A stretch of DNA of 64,000 nt from RGIG9608 sp045602425 (GTDB taxonomy: Bacteria > Bacteroidota > Bacteroidia > Bacteroidales > Paludibacteraceae): assembly GCA_045602425.1 (NCBI GenBank), contig JAZSBO010000021.1, forward strand, positions 62,001-126,000, in the 5' to 3' direction. Under the pieces are notes generated by a model that was not told the DNA's origin, searched no databases, and was given only the letters and a program-made list of their open reading frames with translations. Below are positions 32,643-42,200 of this stretch, piece after piece; the stretch's first letter is position 1, and every line of letters begins with the position of its first letter. A program made the translations under genes and the position numbers.

Positions 32643-33014
32643 ATGAAAAAACGAACATTACTTTGGTTGGATGATTGCCGAGATCCCCACACTTACAACT
32701 ACATTGCTCGATTCTCTCCTATAGGGACAGAAGTAGATGTAGTTTGGGTGAAGAATTTTGATGAGTTTGAGAACTTTATTCTTCAATATGGTTTGCCTGA
32801 TGCTATTTGCTTTGATCACGACTTGGCGGAAGATAACTACGACGAGCGTACAGGCTATGATTGCGCTAAACTCGTAGTAAACTACTGCATGGAGCACAAT
32901 CAAGACATTCCGCCATACGCAATCCAATCATCTAACCCTGTCGGGAAAGAAGATATCCAACACCTATTAGAAAACTATCACCGATTTTATCAACATGAAA
33001 AACAACAAAATTAA
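32643..33014 (+). CDS. Cyclic-phosphate processing receiver (cREC) domain protein
   Basis: 123 residues. The single domain is receiver-like: RTLLWLDDCRDP with the acidic pair at the end of strand 1, VVWVKNFDEFENFILQYGLP, AICFDHDLAEDNYDERTGYD with the metal-binding aspartates, and YAIQSSNP at strand 5. These features match the cREC group, predicted from comparative genomics to act on cyclic phosphate ends or nucleotides in defence and RNA-repair contexts. It is cytoplasmic. It is followed by the basic helical protein at 33016 with at most one base between them, so the two probably work together. Confidence 0.75.
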   Translation: MKKRTLLWLDDCRDPHTYNYIARFSPIGTEVDVVWVKNFDEFENFILQYGLPDAICFDHDLAEDNYDERTGYDCAKLVVNYCMEHNQDIPPYAIQSSNPVGKEDIQHLLENYHRFYQHEKQQN

Positions 33015-33015
33015 T

Positions 33016-34137
33016 ATGAAAGAGTATAATTTTAGTGCATATCGTAAAGAAAATTTGCATACCTTGCGAACTGCATATTTTTGGATAAAAAAGGAACTTA
33101 AGCTTCTTAAAGAAGAACATAACATCCAATGGAAAGAGAATAAAGACCATTCTTGGTCTGTAAACATTCCATTGGAAGTCTATGATAAGCTAGCGAAGTG
33201 GACGGCTGAATTAGAATATCTGAAAAAACTAATCAAATGGCGTAAATTATGGAGCCCACAAGATTGGGGAAATACAATTCGTGACTGGGGGTATGAATCA
33301 AAACACCGTATTGATAAATTAATAGAGGAACTGCAAAAGAAGCGTTTGAGCAAGATGACAAAGGAAGAGCAGTTTCAATGGCGTAAGAGAAAAGTACAAC
33401 GAATAGAGAAACGTATTAAGCGCATTTTGCGAGAAGACGAACCTAACTCAGATTGTACAAGAGGTTCAATACATGCATATGATGTTTTTTGTTTGGATAA
33501 GTACAGACGTACGCGAGAAAAATTGGAGCGATTATTTGGCGTGAGAACTACTTTATTGGATGAAATGTTTTTAGCCAATCCCATAGAAATTGCTCGTCTG
33601 GAAGAAGTGAATGGCAGGTTGCAAGAAATACTCAAAACTATGGAACAAAAAATCGCTACCCTCTATCGAAGAGACTTGGAGCATCCTTACCAAAATGACT
33701 GGCATGGTGAATATCAAGGGTATGTAACTTGGGATTGTGGTTCTAAATCGTATGAAGGAGATGAGGTGTATGGTTCTGATTTTGAAAGTATGATTGATAT
33801 TAAATATGAATCAGATGATACTATTTGGGTTAAAGAGAGCGCAGAGTTTCTTAAGTATCCAATGAAAACGGATAAACCATCCATGAGTGACGAAGAGTTA
33901 GGTCTATCTATGAAAGATATGTATGAAGAGGACTGGAAGGAGGGACATTGGCGCAGAATACCCGAAATAGAACATATTAAGGTATGTCATACTATTCATC
34001 ACATGTTCGACCATCAAGATTTACCTATTGTAGATATTCTGCACATTTGTAACTTTAGAACGGAAATCGTTCGTAATTTGTCAAATGATGTTTTTGGTTT
34101 GGATAAGTACAGACGTACGCGAGAAAAATTGGAGTGA
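33016..34137 (+). CDS. Unknown basic helical protein with an internal duplication and a probable premature stop
   Basis: 373 residues; an ATG at 32995 in the same frame overlaps the cREC gene and is also possible. The first 180 residues are basic, helical and probably coiled-coil (LKLLKEEHNIQWKENKDHSW, KRKVQRIEKRIKRILRED). No named family is recognised. Near the end, the tail HIKVCHTIHHMFDHQDLPIV recurs in a fragment at 61742-61960. The last 15 residues (VFGLDKYRRTREKLE) come from a second copy of nt 33481-33550, where CGA has become TGA at 34135-34137. Past that stop the same frame stays open for 40 codons to TAA at 34258-34260, directly before the terminator, so the original gene probably ended there. 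Confidence 0.6.
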   Translation: MKEYNFSAYRKENLHTLRTAYFWIKKELKLLKEEHNIQWKENKDHSWSVNIPLEVYDKLAKWTAELEYLKKLIKWRKLWSPQDWGNTIRDWGYESKHRIDKLIEELQKKRLSKMTKEEQFQWRKRKVQRIEKRIKRILREDEPNSDCTRGSIHAYDVFCLDKYRRTREKLERLFGVRTTLLDEMFLANPIEIARLEEVNGRLQEILKTMEQKIATLYRRDLEHPYQNDWHGEYQGYVTWDCGSKSYEGDEVYGSDFESMIDIKYESDDTIWVKESAEFLKYPMKTDKPSMSDEELGLSMKDMYEEDWKEGHWRRIPEIEHIKVCHTIHHMFDHQDLPIVDILHICNFRTEIVRNLSNDVFGLDKYRRTREKLE

Positions 34138-34156
34138 TTATTTGATGAGAGAACTG
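34087..34156 (+). repeat. 70-bp duplicated segment (copy of 33481-33550)
   Basis: 64 of 70 bases match the segment 606 bp upstream in the same reading frame. One difference, C to T, creates the stop codon that now ends the gene. Confidence 0.85.
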
Positions 34157-34260
34157 ATGACATTTGTGGAGTAGAGCGGGGAGAAATCTCTTATTCCGTT
34201 TGGGACTTTGCAACAATGACTGTCGCAGAGAACGAAAGTAATCACGAAAGGAATTGTTAA

Positions 34261-34293
34261 AAAAATCCTACTCTGTTTGAGTAGGATTTTTTT
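34261..34293. terminator. Bidirectional terminator
   Basis: AAAAATCCTACTC, loop TGTTT, GAGTAGGATTTTTTT; 9-12 bp stem with A-tract and T-tract. It separates the island from the converging DUF4301 gene. Confidence 0.88.
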
Positions 34294-34299
34294 ATTGAT

Positions 34300-35823
34300 T
34301 TATTGGTGTTGTTCCCGCAAGAGGTCGTTCACGGTTTTTACGGGATTGAACGTCTCTATCGGCACTTCTACAAAAATGGTGTTCCAGTCGCTCATGGCAC
34401 CATTCCACAACCCGGGTAGCTCGAGTGCTTTCAGCGAGCGTCCGTTTTTCGATTTAGAAGATATAAAGCCTGTGTTTTTATCTACGTATTGTTTTAGGTC
34501 AAACTTTTCGCCTTTGTAGTTGCGTGTAGCACACACCAAATCAACAGGGTTGAAATGTGTAGATTTTCTCATCAAGTCTTTTTGTTCGGGGTCGGTTTGG
34601 TCTATTTGTGAGCTTTCGAGTATTTGAGGAGAGTATGTCCCGTCATTGTTCAAAACGAGGAACGGACCTCCACCTGGTTCGCCCGTATTGCGTACCATGC
34701 CACATACGCGAATAGGACGATTTAGTTTTTTGCGGAAATAGTCTATTTTTTCTTCATAAGATAGGGATGCAATACTGTCGCAGTGAATATTTAGCTTCTT
34801 TTCACAGAATTGTTGTATATCGTTCAGCAGTTCTTCGCTTACATCACGTTGTTCTAAAAGTATTAAGTAGTTGAAAATCTGTTTTTGGTATTGAATAAGA
34901 AGCCCTGCAATAGCTTTTTTGTAGTCAACAGTTGGAGATTTTAGTCGGTCGGGCACAACGTTGTCAATATTCTTTATAAATATAACATCTGCGTCAATGT
35001 CATTAAGATTTTCTATCAACGCTCCGTGACCTCCCGGACGGAATAGTAAATCACCATTTTCTTCTCTGAAAGGGTTGTTTGCTTCGTCCACAGCCAATGT
35101 ATCGGTTGATGGTTTCTGCTCTGAAAAATCGATGTTGAATTTGATGTTGTATCGTTGTTCGTATTTTGGAACATCTATCTCTGTAAGGAATTGGAAAAGT
35201 TTAAGATGTTCTGCTGATACCGTAAAATGCAGATTTACTTCGCCTTTATAATTGCTGGTGTAGAGTGCACCTTCAAGCAGATGCTCATGAAAAGGTGTCC
35301 GTTTTTCGTCGGGATAAGAATGAAACTTTAATAATCCTTTTGGTAATTGTCCGTAATTAAGTCCTTGTTTCTCAAGCAAGTTTTGTACGATAGCTTTGTA
35401 ATCTCCTCGCTCGATAAGTTCTTCTATTGTGCATGAGTTATTTCTTAAACATGCTTCGTTTAGATCTTCGTAAAAAGCAAAACGATCGATATGTCCGAAA
35501 AGTATCACTTCGTCAGAAGAGGTTGGAGTATTGTTACTACTTTGTAAAAATTCAAAAACGAATTTAAACATTCGGCTCGCAGCTCCCGATGCAGGAACGA
35601 ATTTTACAATTTTCGAATTGGATTTCTGATAGCTTTTCCATTCGTTGATGTAAGATTGTTTCTCTTTGTCGCCGATGGTGTGGATAATACCATTCTCTAC
35701 TGTAGCAATATCTTTGATACATAATGGTTTAAAGCCGCTTTTAAAGGCGTTTAAATTCTCATTTACTTGCTCCAATGAAATGCCTTTTTCTGTAAGTAGT
35801 TCTAAATCTTTCGTTGTAAACAT
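34300..35823 (-). CDS. DUF4301 family protein
   Basis: 507 residues, a typical length for this Bacteroidetes-centred family. Recognisable segments are IVKFVPASGAASRMFKFVFE near residue 75, PGGHGALIENLNDIDADVIF near 270, and VRNTGEPGGGPFLVLNNDG near 385. The GAASRM and GGHGALIENLN phrases recall nucleotidyl/sugar-phosphate transferase-like binding loops, so a nucleotide-dependent enzyme is possible, but the function is not known. Cytoplasmic. It is monocistronic and converges on the defence-like island. Confidence 0.85.
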   Translation of the reverse strand: MFTTKDLELLTEKGISLEQVNENLNAFKSGFKPLCIKDIATVENGIIHTIGDKEKQSYINEWKSYQKSNSKIVKFVPASGAASRMFKFVFEFLQSSNNTPTSSDEVILFGHIDRFAFYEDLNEACLRNNSCTIEELIERGDYKAIVQNLLEKQGLNYGQLPKGLLKFHSYPDEKRTPFHEHLLEGALYTSNYKGEVNLHFTVSAEHLKLFQFLTEIDVPKYEQRYNIKFNIDFSEQKPSTDTLAVDEANNPFREENGDLLFRPGGHGALIENLNDIDADVIFIKNIDNVVPDRLKSPTVDYKKAIAGLLIQYQKQIFNYLILLEQRDVSEELLNDIQQFCEKKLNIHCDSIASLSYEEKIDYFRKKLNRPIRVCGMVRNTGEPGGGPFLVLNNDGTYSPQILESSQIDQTDPEQKDLMRKSTHFNPVDLVCATRNYKGEKFDLKQYVDKNTGFISSKSKNGRSLKALELPGLWNGAMSDWNTIFVEVPIETFNPVKTVNDLLREQHQ

Positions 35824-36199
35824 AGCTTTTCTGATTTTCTTAAATGCAATAATAATAAAATAAAAACGAAAAAATGGGCTTCTGTGAATATTTTTTTGCG
35901 AATAGTATATAGTTTGTTAATAAATGTTATTCTTCATAAACGAAAAACAAGGAAAATAAAAAATAGTTGTCTGATTGGTTTTTGGTTGGTTGTTGAAAAC
36001 TTTATTTGAAAATGCTTGTACAATAAAATCTTTTATCAGATTTTTGTGGTCTGATATTTTTGGAAACTTTTTTTGTTTTTTAAAAAAATAACAGATTGAT
36101 TTTTAGTGTTTTGGTTGTCTTGATTGGGAAACTTTTTGGTTTTTGAAAGAAATGAAATTATTATAAAATAAAATTAAATGTAAAATTATTCAAGAAAAA
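35824..36199. promoter_or_regulatory. Intergenic leader of the class II RNR gene with degenerate repeats
   Basis: 376 bp without an ORF. Three related segments recur at about 35968-36013, 36046-36084 and 36115-36154, each combining a TCTGAT/TCTTGAT word with GGAAACTTT (GAAAACTTT in the first) and a T-rich end. An inverted repeat ATCAGA (36035-36040) / TCTGAT (36050-36055) overlaps the second. I see no cobalamin riboswitch and no NrdR box. The repeats may bind a regulator. Confidence 0.35.
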
Positions 36200-38743
36200 A
36201 TGGAAAATAAAATTTACACAGAAGAAGATGCATTAGCAGCGTCGTTGGAGTATTTTAAAGGTGACCAACTTGCTGCTCAAGTTTGGGTAAATAAATATGC
36301 CTTAAAAGATTCGGACGGGAACTTGTACGAAAAAAGCCCGAGAGATATGCATTGGCGTTTGGCAAACGAGATAGCAAGGATAGAAAAAAACTATAAAAAT
36401 CCGCTTTCGGCACAAGAGTTATTCGATTTATTTGATGAGTTTAAGTACATCGTTCCTCAAGGAAGTCCGATGACGGGTATCGGTAATCATCATCAAGTAG
36501 CTTCGCTATCTAACTGCTTTGTAATTGGTTTTACATCGAATGCCGATTCGTATGGTGGAATTATAAAATTAGATGAGGAGCAAGTTCAGTTGATGAAACG
36601 TCGTGGAGGTGTTGGGCACGATTTGTCGCATATTCGTCCTGAAGGTTCTCCTGTAAAAAATTCTGCTTTGACATCTACAGGAATAGTCCCTTTTATGGAA
36701 CGTTATTCAAATTCAACGCGTGAAGTTGCTCAAGGAGGGCGACGTGGTGCATTGATGTTGTCTGTTTCTGTAAAACATCCCGATTCGGAGAAGTTTATTG
36801 ATGCAAAATTGGAGCAGGGAAAAATTACAGGAGCTAATATTTCTGTAAAATTGCACGATGAATTTATGCAAGCAGCCATAGATGGAGTTCCTTATGTTCA
36901 ACAATATCCTATTGATGCTGTAGAACCAACGTACAAAAAAGAAATTGATGCTAAAAAGTTGTGGCAAAAAATTATTCACAATGCATGGAAATCTGCTGAA
37001 CCCGGAGTATTATTTTGGGATACAATTATAAAGGAATCGGTTCCTGATTGTTATGCAGATTTGGGATACAAAACTGTATCAACAAATCCTTGTGGAGAAA
37101 TTCCTCTTTGTCCTTATGATAGTTGTCGTTTGTTAGCAATCAATCTTTATTCGTATGTAGAAAATCCATTTACTGCAAAAGCGAAATTTAATTTTGATTT
37201 GTTCCGTAAACACGTGCAATTGGCACAACGTATAATGGACGATATTATCGACTTGGAATTAGAGAAAATAGATCGAATTTTAGAAAAAATTCAGTCTGAT
37301 CCTGAAGAAGAAGCTATCAAACATACGGAACAAGAATTATGGCTAAAAATTAAGGAAAAATCAGCAAATGGAAGACGTACAGGCGTTGGTATTACAGCCG
37401 AAGGCGATATGTTGGCAGCTTTAGGGTTGCGTTATGGAACCGAAGAGGCTATTGCTTTTGCAGAAAAAGTACACCAAACAATAGCCGTAGAAGCTTATCG
37501 TTCGTCGGTAAATATGGCGAAAGAGCGTGGAGCATTCAAAATTTTTGATGCAGAACGAGAAAAGAACAATCCGTTTATCAATCGTTTGAAAGCACAAGAT
37601 GAGCAACTCTACGAAGATATGAAAAAGTATGGTCGTAGAAATATTGCGTGTTTAACAATTGCTCCAACTGGTACTACAAGCATTATGACACAAACAACTT
37701 CGGGCATAGAACCTGTATTTATGGTTGTTTATAAACGTCGTCGTAAAGTAAATCCAAGCGATGTAAATGTGCGTGTTGATTATGTTGATCAGAATGGCGA
37801 TTCGTTCGAAGAATACATTGTTTTCCATCATAAGTTTGTTACTTGGATGGAGGCAAACGGATACGATCCAATAAAACAATATACACAAGAAGAACTTGAT
37901 GAATTGATACAAAAATCACCTTATTACAAAGCAACAGCAAATGATGTTGACTGGGTAATGAAAGTGCGTATGCAAGGATGCATTCAAAAGTGGGTTGATC
38001 ATTCTATCAGTGTAACTATCAATTTGCCAGCTACAGCTACCGAAGATTTGGTTGCAGAACTTTATTTGGAGGCATGGAAGTCGGGTTGTAAAGGTATTAC
38101 AGTTTATCGTGATGGTTGCCGATCAGGAGTTTTAGTTTCCGCAAAAAAAGATGATAAGAAAGAAGAGAAACGTTGTGTTTGTTATTCTACAGAACAATTG
38201 GTTCGCCCGAAAGAATTAGAGTGCGATGTTGTTCGTTTCCAAAATAAAAAGGAAAAATGGATCGCATTCATTGGTTTGAAAGAAGGAAAACCTTATGAAA
38301 TTTTTACAGGTTTGAATGATGATGAAGAGGGTATTATGTTACCTAAAAATGTTACAACAGGAAAAATTATTAAGAATGTAGATGACAATGGAAATAAACA
38401 TTATGATTTCCAATTTGTTAATAAGCGTGGATATAAAATTACTGTCGAAGGTTTGAATGATAAATTTGACCCAGAATATTGGAATTATGCAAAACTCATT
38501 TCTGGTGTGTTACGCTACGGAATGCCTATTGATCAAGTAGTAAAACTTGTTTCAGGATTACAATTAGATAGTGAAACAATAAATAACTGGAAATCGGGTG
38601 TTGAACGTGCTTTGAAACGTTATATTCCTGATGGAACAAAAATGCAAGGGCAAGTTTGTCCTGAATGTCATCAAGAAACAATTGTTGTAAAAGAAGGTTG
38701 TTTCATTTGTACCAATTGTGGATATTCGAAGTGCGGAGGATAA
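36200..38743 (+). CDS. nrdJ: Adenosylcobalamin-dependent (class II) ribonucleoside-diphosphate reductase
   Basis: 847 residues. It reduces ribonucleotides to deoxyribonucleotides using coenzyme B12 to make the radical, so it works with or without oxygen. The ten-stranded barrel motifs are VASLSNCFVIG with the first redox Cys, KRRGGVGHDLSHIRP, NPCGEIPLCPYDSCRLLAI with the radical-bearing loop Cys, and IAPTGTTSIMTQTTSGIEPV. The C-terminal extension ends in a zinc-ribbon-like CPECHQ...CFICTNCGYSKC that shuttles electrons. No separate small subunit is present, as expected. The gene is monocistronic with its own terminator. Confidence 0.95.
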   Translation: MENKIYTEEDALAASLEYFKGDQLAAQVWVNKYALKDSDGNLYEKSPRDMHWRLANEIARIEKNYKNPLSAQELFDLFDEFKYIVPQGSPMTGIGNHHQVASLSNCFVIGFTSNADSYGGIIKLDEEQVQLMKRRGGVGHDLSHIRPEGSPVKNSALTSTGIVPFMERYSNSTREVAQGGRRGALMLSVSVKHPDSEKFIDAKLEQGKITGANISVKLHDEFMQAAIDGVPYVQQYPIDAVEPTYKKEIDAKKLWQKIIHNAWKSAEPGVLFWDTIIKESVPDCYADLGYKTVSTNPCGEIPLCPYDSCRLLAINLYSYVENPFTAKAKFNFDLFRKHVQLAQRIMDDIIDLELEKIDRILEKIQSDPEEEAIKHTEQELWLKIKEKSANGRRTGVGITAEGDMLAALGLRYGTEEAIAFAEKVHQTIAVEAYRSSVNMAKERGAFKIFDAEREKNNPFINRLKAQDEQLYEDMKKYGRRNIACLTIAPTGTTSIMTQTTSGIEPVFMVVYKRRRKVNPSDVNVRVDYVDQNGDSFEEYIVFHHKFVTWMEANGYDPIKQYTQEELDELIQKSPYYKATANDVDWVMKVRMQGCIQKWVDHSISVTINLPATATEDLVAELYLEAWKSGCKGITVYRDGCRSGVLVSAKKDDKKEEKRCVCYSTEQLVRPKELECDVVRFQNKKEKWIAFIGLKEGKPYEIFTGLNDDEEGIMLPKNVTTGKIIKNVDDNGNKHYDFQFVNKRGYKITVEGLNDKFDPEYWNYAKLISGVLRYGMPIDQVVKLVSGLQLDSETINNWKSGVERALKRYIPDGTKMQGQVCPECHQETIVVKEGCFICTNCGYSKCGG

Positions 38744-38760
38744 TTTTATTACAAAATTCA

Positions 38761-38790
38761 CAAAAAAAGCGGATTAGTCCGCTTTTTTTT
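38761..38790 (+). terminator. Intrinsic terminator of nrdJ
   Basis: AAAAAAGCGGA, loop TTAG, TCCGCTTTTTTTT. Confidence 0.88.
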
Positions 38791-38818
38791 GTTATTGTTT
38801 ATAACTTTAATAAAATGA

Positions 38819-38852
38819 TTTGTGATAGAAAAGTTGGCTTTTTGTAAATTTG
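38819..38852 (+). promoter_or_regulatory. Promoter of the lipoprotein-AsmA operon
   Basis: TTTG at 38819-38822, 22-bp spacer, TAAATTTG at 38845-38852 (TAnnTTTG). Predicted leader about 22 nt. Confidence 0.55.
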
Positions 38853-38880
38853 TGAACTTAATACATTTAAATAAAATATT

Positions 38881-39258
38881 ATGAAAAAATTATTTCCTTT
38901 TTTTGTGGTTTTATCTGTGATCCCGTTGTTTACTTCTTGCGTAGAAGAACCAACAGTTTTCGACGAATCAATGTTGTTTGGGAAATGGCAAGAATTTAAT
39001 GTAGATGGTGCTACGTTAAATTTTGAGGTTTATAACGAAGATGGAACGGGTTATAAGTGGGATGAAGCCGATGATGTATTTGAGTCTGAAGCACAACCAT
39101 TTATGTGGGAGTTAGATCAAGCGACAATGACACAAATACACATAATGGAAGGTGGTCAGAGAATTCCAAAGGTTTATACATTAACCAAACTTACAAATTC
39201 GGAGTTAAGTTATAAAGATGACTATGGAATAAGACATGATTTTATAAAAGTAAATTAA
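38881..39258 (+). CDS. Lipocalin-like lipoprotein
   Basis: 125 residues. A lipoprotein signal peptide ends in PLFTSC with Cys20. The mature part opens with FGKWQEFNVDGATLNFEVYN, a GxW strand typical of Bacteroidetes lipocalin-like domains, followed by beta strands and the ending YGIRHDFIKVN. It probably sits on the outer or inner membrane and may bind a small hydrophobic ligand; this is inferred from fold only. It begins the operon with the AsmA-like gene 7 nt downstream. Confidence 0.75.
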   Translation: MKKLFPFFVVLSVIPLFTSCVEEPTVFDESMLFGKWQEFNVDGATLNFEVYNEDGTGYKWDEADDVFESEAQPFMWELDQATMTQIHIMEGGQRIPKVYTLTKLTNSELSYKDDYGIRHDFIKVN

Positions 39259-39265
39259 GTTTTTT

Positions 39266-42200
39266 ATGAAAAAAGCATTGAAAATATCGGGCATTGTGCT
39301 TGCATCGGTGCTTGGCGTGGTACTTATTGCGGCTTCGGTGGCTGTTTACGTTGTGTTCACTCCCGAGCGACTTACACCTATTGTAAAAAAAGTTTTGCCC
39401 GAAATCGTAACTTGTGAGTCGGACCTCCAAAAAGTAGAATTAACGTTTTTCAGTACTTTCCCTCAATTTGGATTGGAACTGGACGACGTATGTTTAACGA
39501 ATCCTATGCAAGGAGCAAACGATACGTTAGCGTTTGTTGACGAGCTTGTAGCAACTGTAGATGTATGGGCTTTCTTGACCGACAACAAGGTGCAACTCAA
39601 TTCGTTTTATTTGAAGGACGTAACGGCTAATGTTTTTGTAGATAGTTGCGGAAAGGCAAACTATGATATTTTCCCTCCTTCGGAAAGTGTAGAAGATACT
39701 TCTTCGTTTGTCAATCCATTCGATTTCATCGCCATCGATGCTGTCAGCATTGAGAATCTCTGTGCAACATACAATGATTTGCAAAGTGGCATTTCTGCTG
39801 CGGTTGGTCAGTTTTGTTGTTCGCTCGATGCACAACTTTCAGCCGATTTTTCAGGAAAGGCAAATTTGCAAACCAGCATTAAAGCTGTCTCTGCAAAGCT
39901 CGCGGGCGAAAATCCTATTTTTGCCGATGTCTCTAATTTGAAATTAGATGTCGATGCTGAAAAAATAGTTGACATTGTCGATGGAAACCTCATTCTTCTT
40001 CTTCCCGAAGTGTCGTTCAAAATGGGCGAAACGGCTTTTTTGGATAAACGAAACATCCGTTTGGAACTTCCTCTTTCGGCTTCGCTCGATTCTTTGAAGC
40101 TGTCGCTCCAAAAGGCAAAGTTGGCTCTCGAAAATCACGAAATTGTATTGACCGGTGAGGCACAATATTGCGAAAATAAAGACATTGCAATGAACGTCGA
40201 TTTCTTAACAAACAAGTGGGTAATTTCGGAAGTTTTGCCACTTGTTCCTTCGGAATACGCATCGCTTTTGGATGGTATAGAAGTAGATGGCGAGTTGTTT
40301 TTGCAAGGCAATGTAGATGGAGTTTACAACGATTCTACTTTCCCAAAAATTTCAGCCCAATTACTTCTTGAAAATGGAAAGGGTTGCTACGAAGGTATCC
40401 CTTATCGTTTGAGAGATATTTTTGCGGATTTATCGACAGATGTTGATTTGAATGAGGGTGCACTTTCATCCGCAAAAATAAAAAAACTGTCGGCAAAAAC
40501 AGGAACATCTACGTTGCAAGCATCGGGTGTAGTGAATGATTTATTGGGCAATTTGCATTGCGATTTGCAACTAAAAGGTGATGTGAATTTACCAGAGTTG
40601 AAGCCTTTGCTTGCTGATATGAATGTGCAGCTTCAGGGTCGAACCAAAGCCAACTTAAATGCACGTTTCGCTCTCGACGATGTAGTCAATCTTAATCTAC
40701 AAAAGATTCGTGCTTCGGGCAACATTGCTCTCAGCAATCTTGATGTGGTATACGAGGACAGTATGTTTGTAAAATCACCTGATTTATCGTTGGCGTTTAG
40801 TCTGCCAAGTAAACGAGAAAACAAGTCGGCAGAAGAATTTATAGAGGCAAAAATATCCTCCTCATCTATCGATTTTGAGATGACGGAGACTTTATCTGCA
40901 AAGGTTGCCGATGCAAACTTAGACCTTGGTGTTTCCAATATTTTGGACACAACCCTTATCCCAACTTTGGCTTGTAACTTTGATATGCAGCATCTTTCTG
41001 CAAAGATGGATACGATAGTGGCCGATGTGGAAAGGCCAAGTGGGAAAATTACCTTCTCTCCATCACCTCGTAACAAGAAAAATCCTCATTTGGAATTGGA
41101 GTACAGTAGCGAATCGTTAGTTGCTGCAATGGGCAAATTTCTCGATGTAAAAACCAAGTACATCAAAATGGTTGCTTCTACGACATACAACGAAAAACAA
41201 GAGAATACTTATTTGAAATGGAATCCAACCTTCGGCATAGATTTCAACAATGGCATTATTCAGATGGCAAGTTTGCCTCATAAGGTACAAATTCCATCGA
41301 TCAAATTCAACCTTACGCCGCGCGATCTGTACATTGGAGATAGTAGAATCATTATTGCCGATTCCGATTTCAAACTTAGCGGACATGCAACAAATATTCG
41401 TAAGTTTATTCGTAAAAAAGGTGATTTAATCGGAACATTCGATTTCGTTTCCGACCAAACCAATGTCAACCAATTGCTCGACTTGGTAAGCGGATTTGGA
41501 GCTAAAGAGGAATCTTCAAGCGAAGCAACTGCTGAAGTTGTTGCACAAGAAGAAACTGTGGTGAAAGAAGATAATCCGTTTATGGTGCCAAAAGGTGTTG
41601 ATCTAACGCTAAACACAAAAATCAAAAAAGCAATTTTGGGGGATATCTTGGCGGAAAATCTTGGCGGAAAATTGATGGTGAAAAATGGTGTTGCCGTTCT
41701 CGAACAGATGGGTTTTACGTGCGATGCTGCCAATATGCAACTGACTGCAATGTATCGTTCCGATCGCAAAAATCATCTTTTTGCAGGGCTTGATTTTCAT
41801 TTGCTAAACATCGATATTAAGCAACTTATTGATATGATTCCGGACATTGACACGATTGTTCCGATGCTGAAATCGTTTGAGGGAAGAGCAGAGTTTCACC
41901 TTGCAGCTGAAACATATATGAAGTCGAATTACGATCTAAAAATGTCGACACTTCGTGGAGCTGCTGCCATTGAAGGAAAAAATCTTGTGTTGCTCGATAG
42001 CGAAACATTTTCCAAAATAGCAAAACCGCTAATGTTCAATCGTAAGACAAGAAATTTGGTGGATAGCATCAGCGTTGAAGCCACTCTTTTCCGCAATGAG
42101 GTTGATCTTTATCCGTTTGTGATGTCGATGGATAAGTACTCTGCAGTGGTCGGAGGTCGCTATGATTTGAATCAGAATTACAATGCTCATATTGAAACAC

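Noticed and set aside
35824..36199. Cobalamin riboswitch upstream of the B12-dependent RNR
   Set aside because: I looked for the B12-box and its core pairing and did not find them; the region is AT-rich with degenerate repeats.
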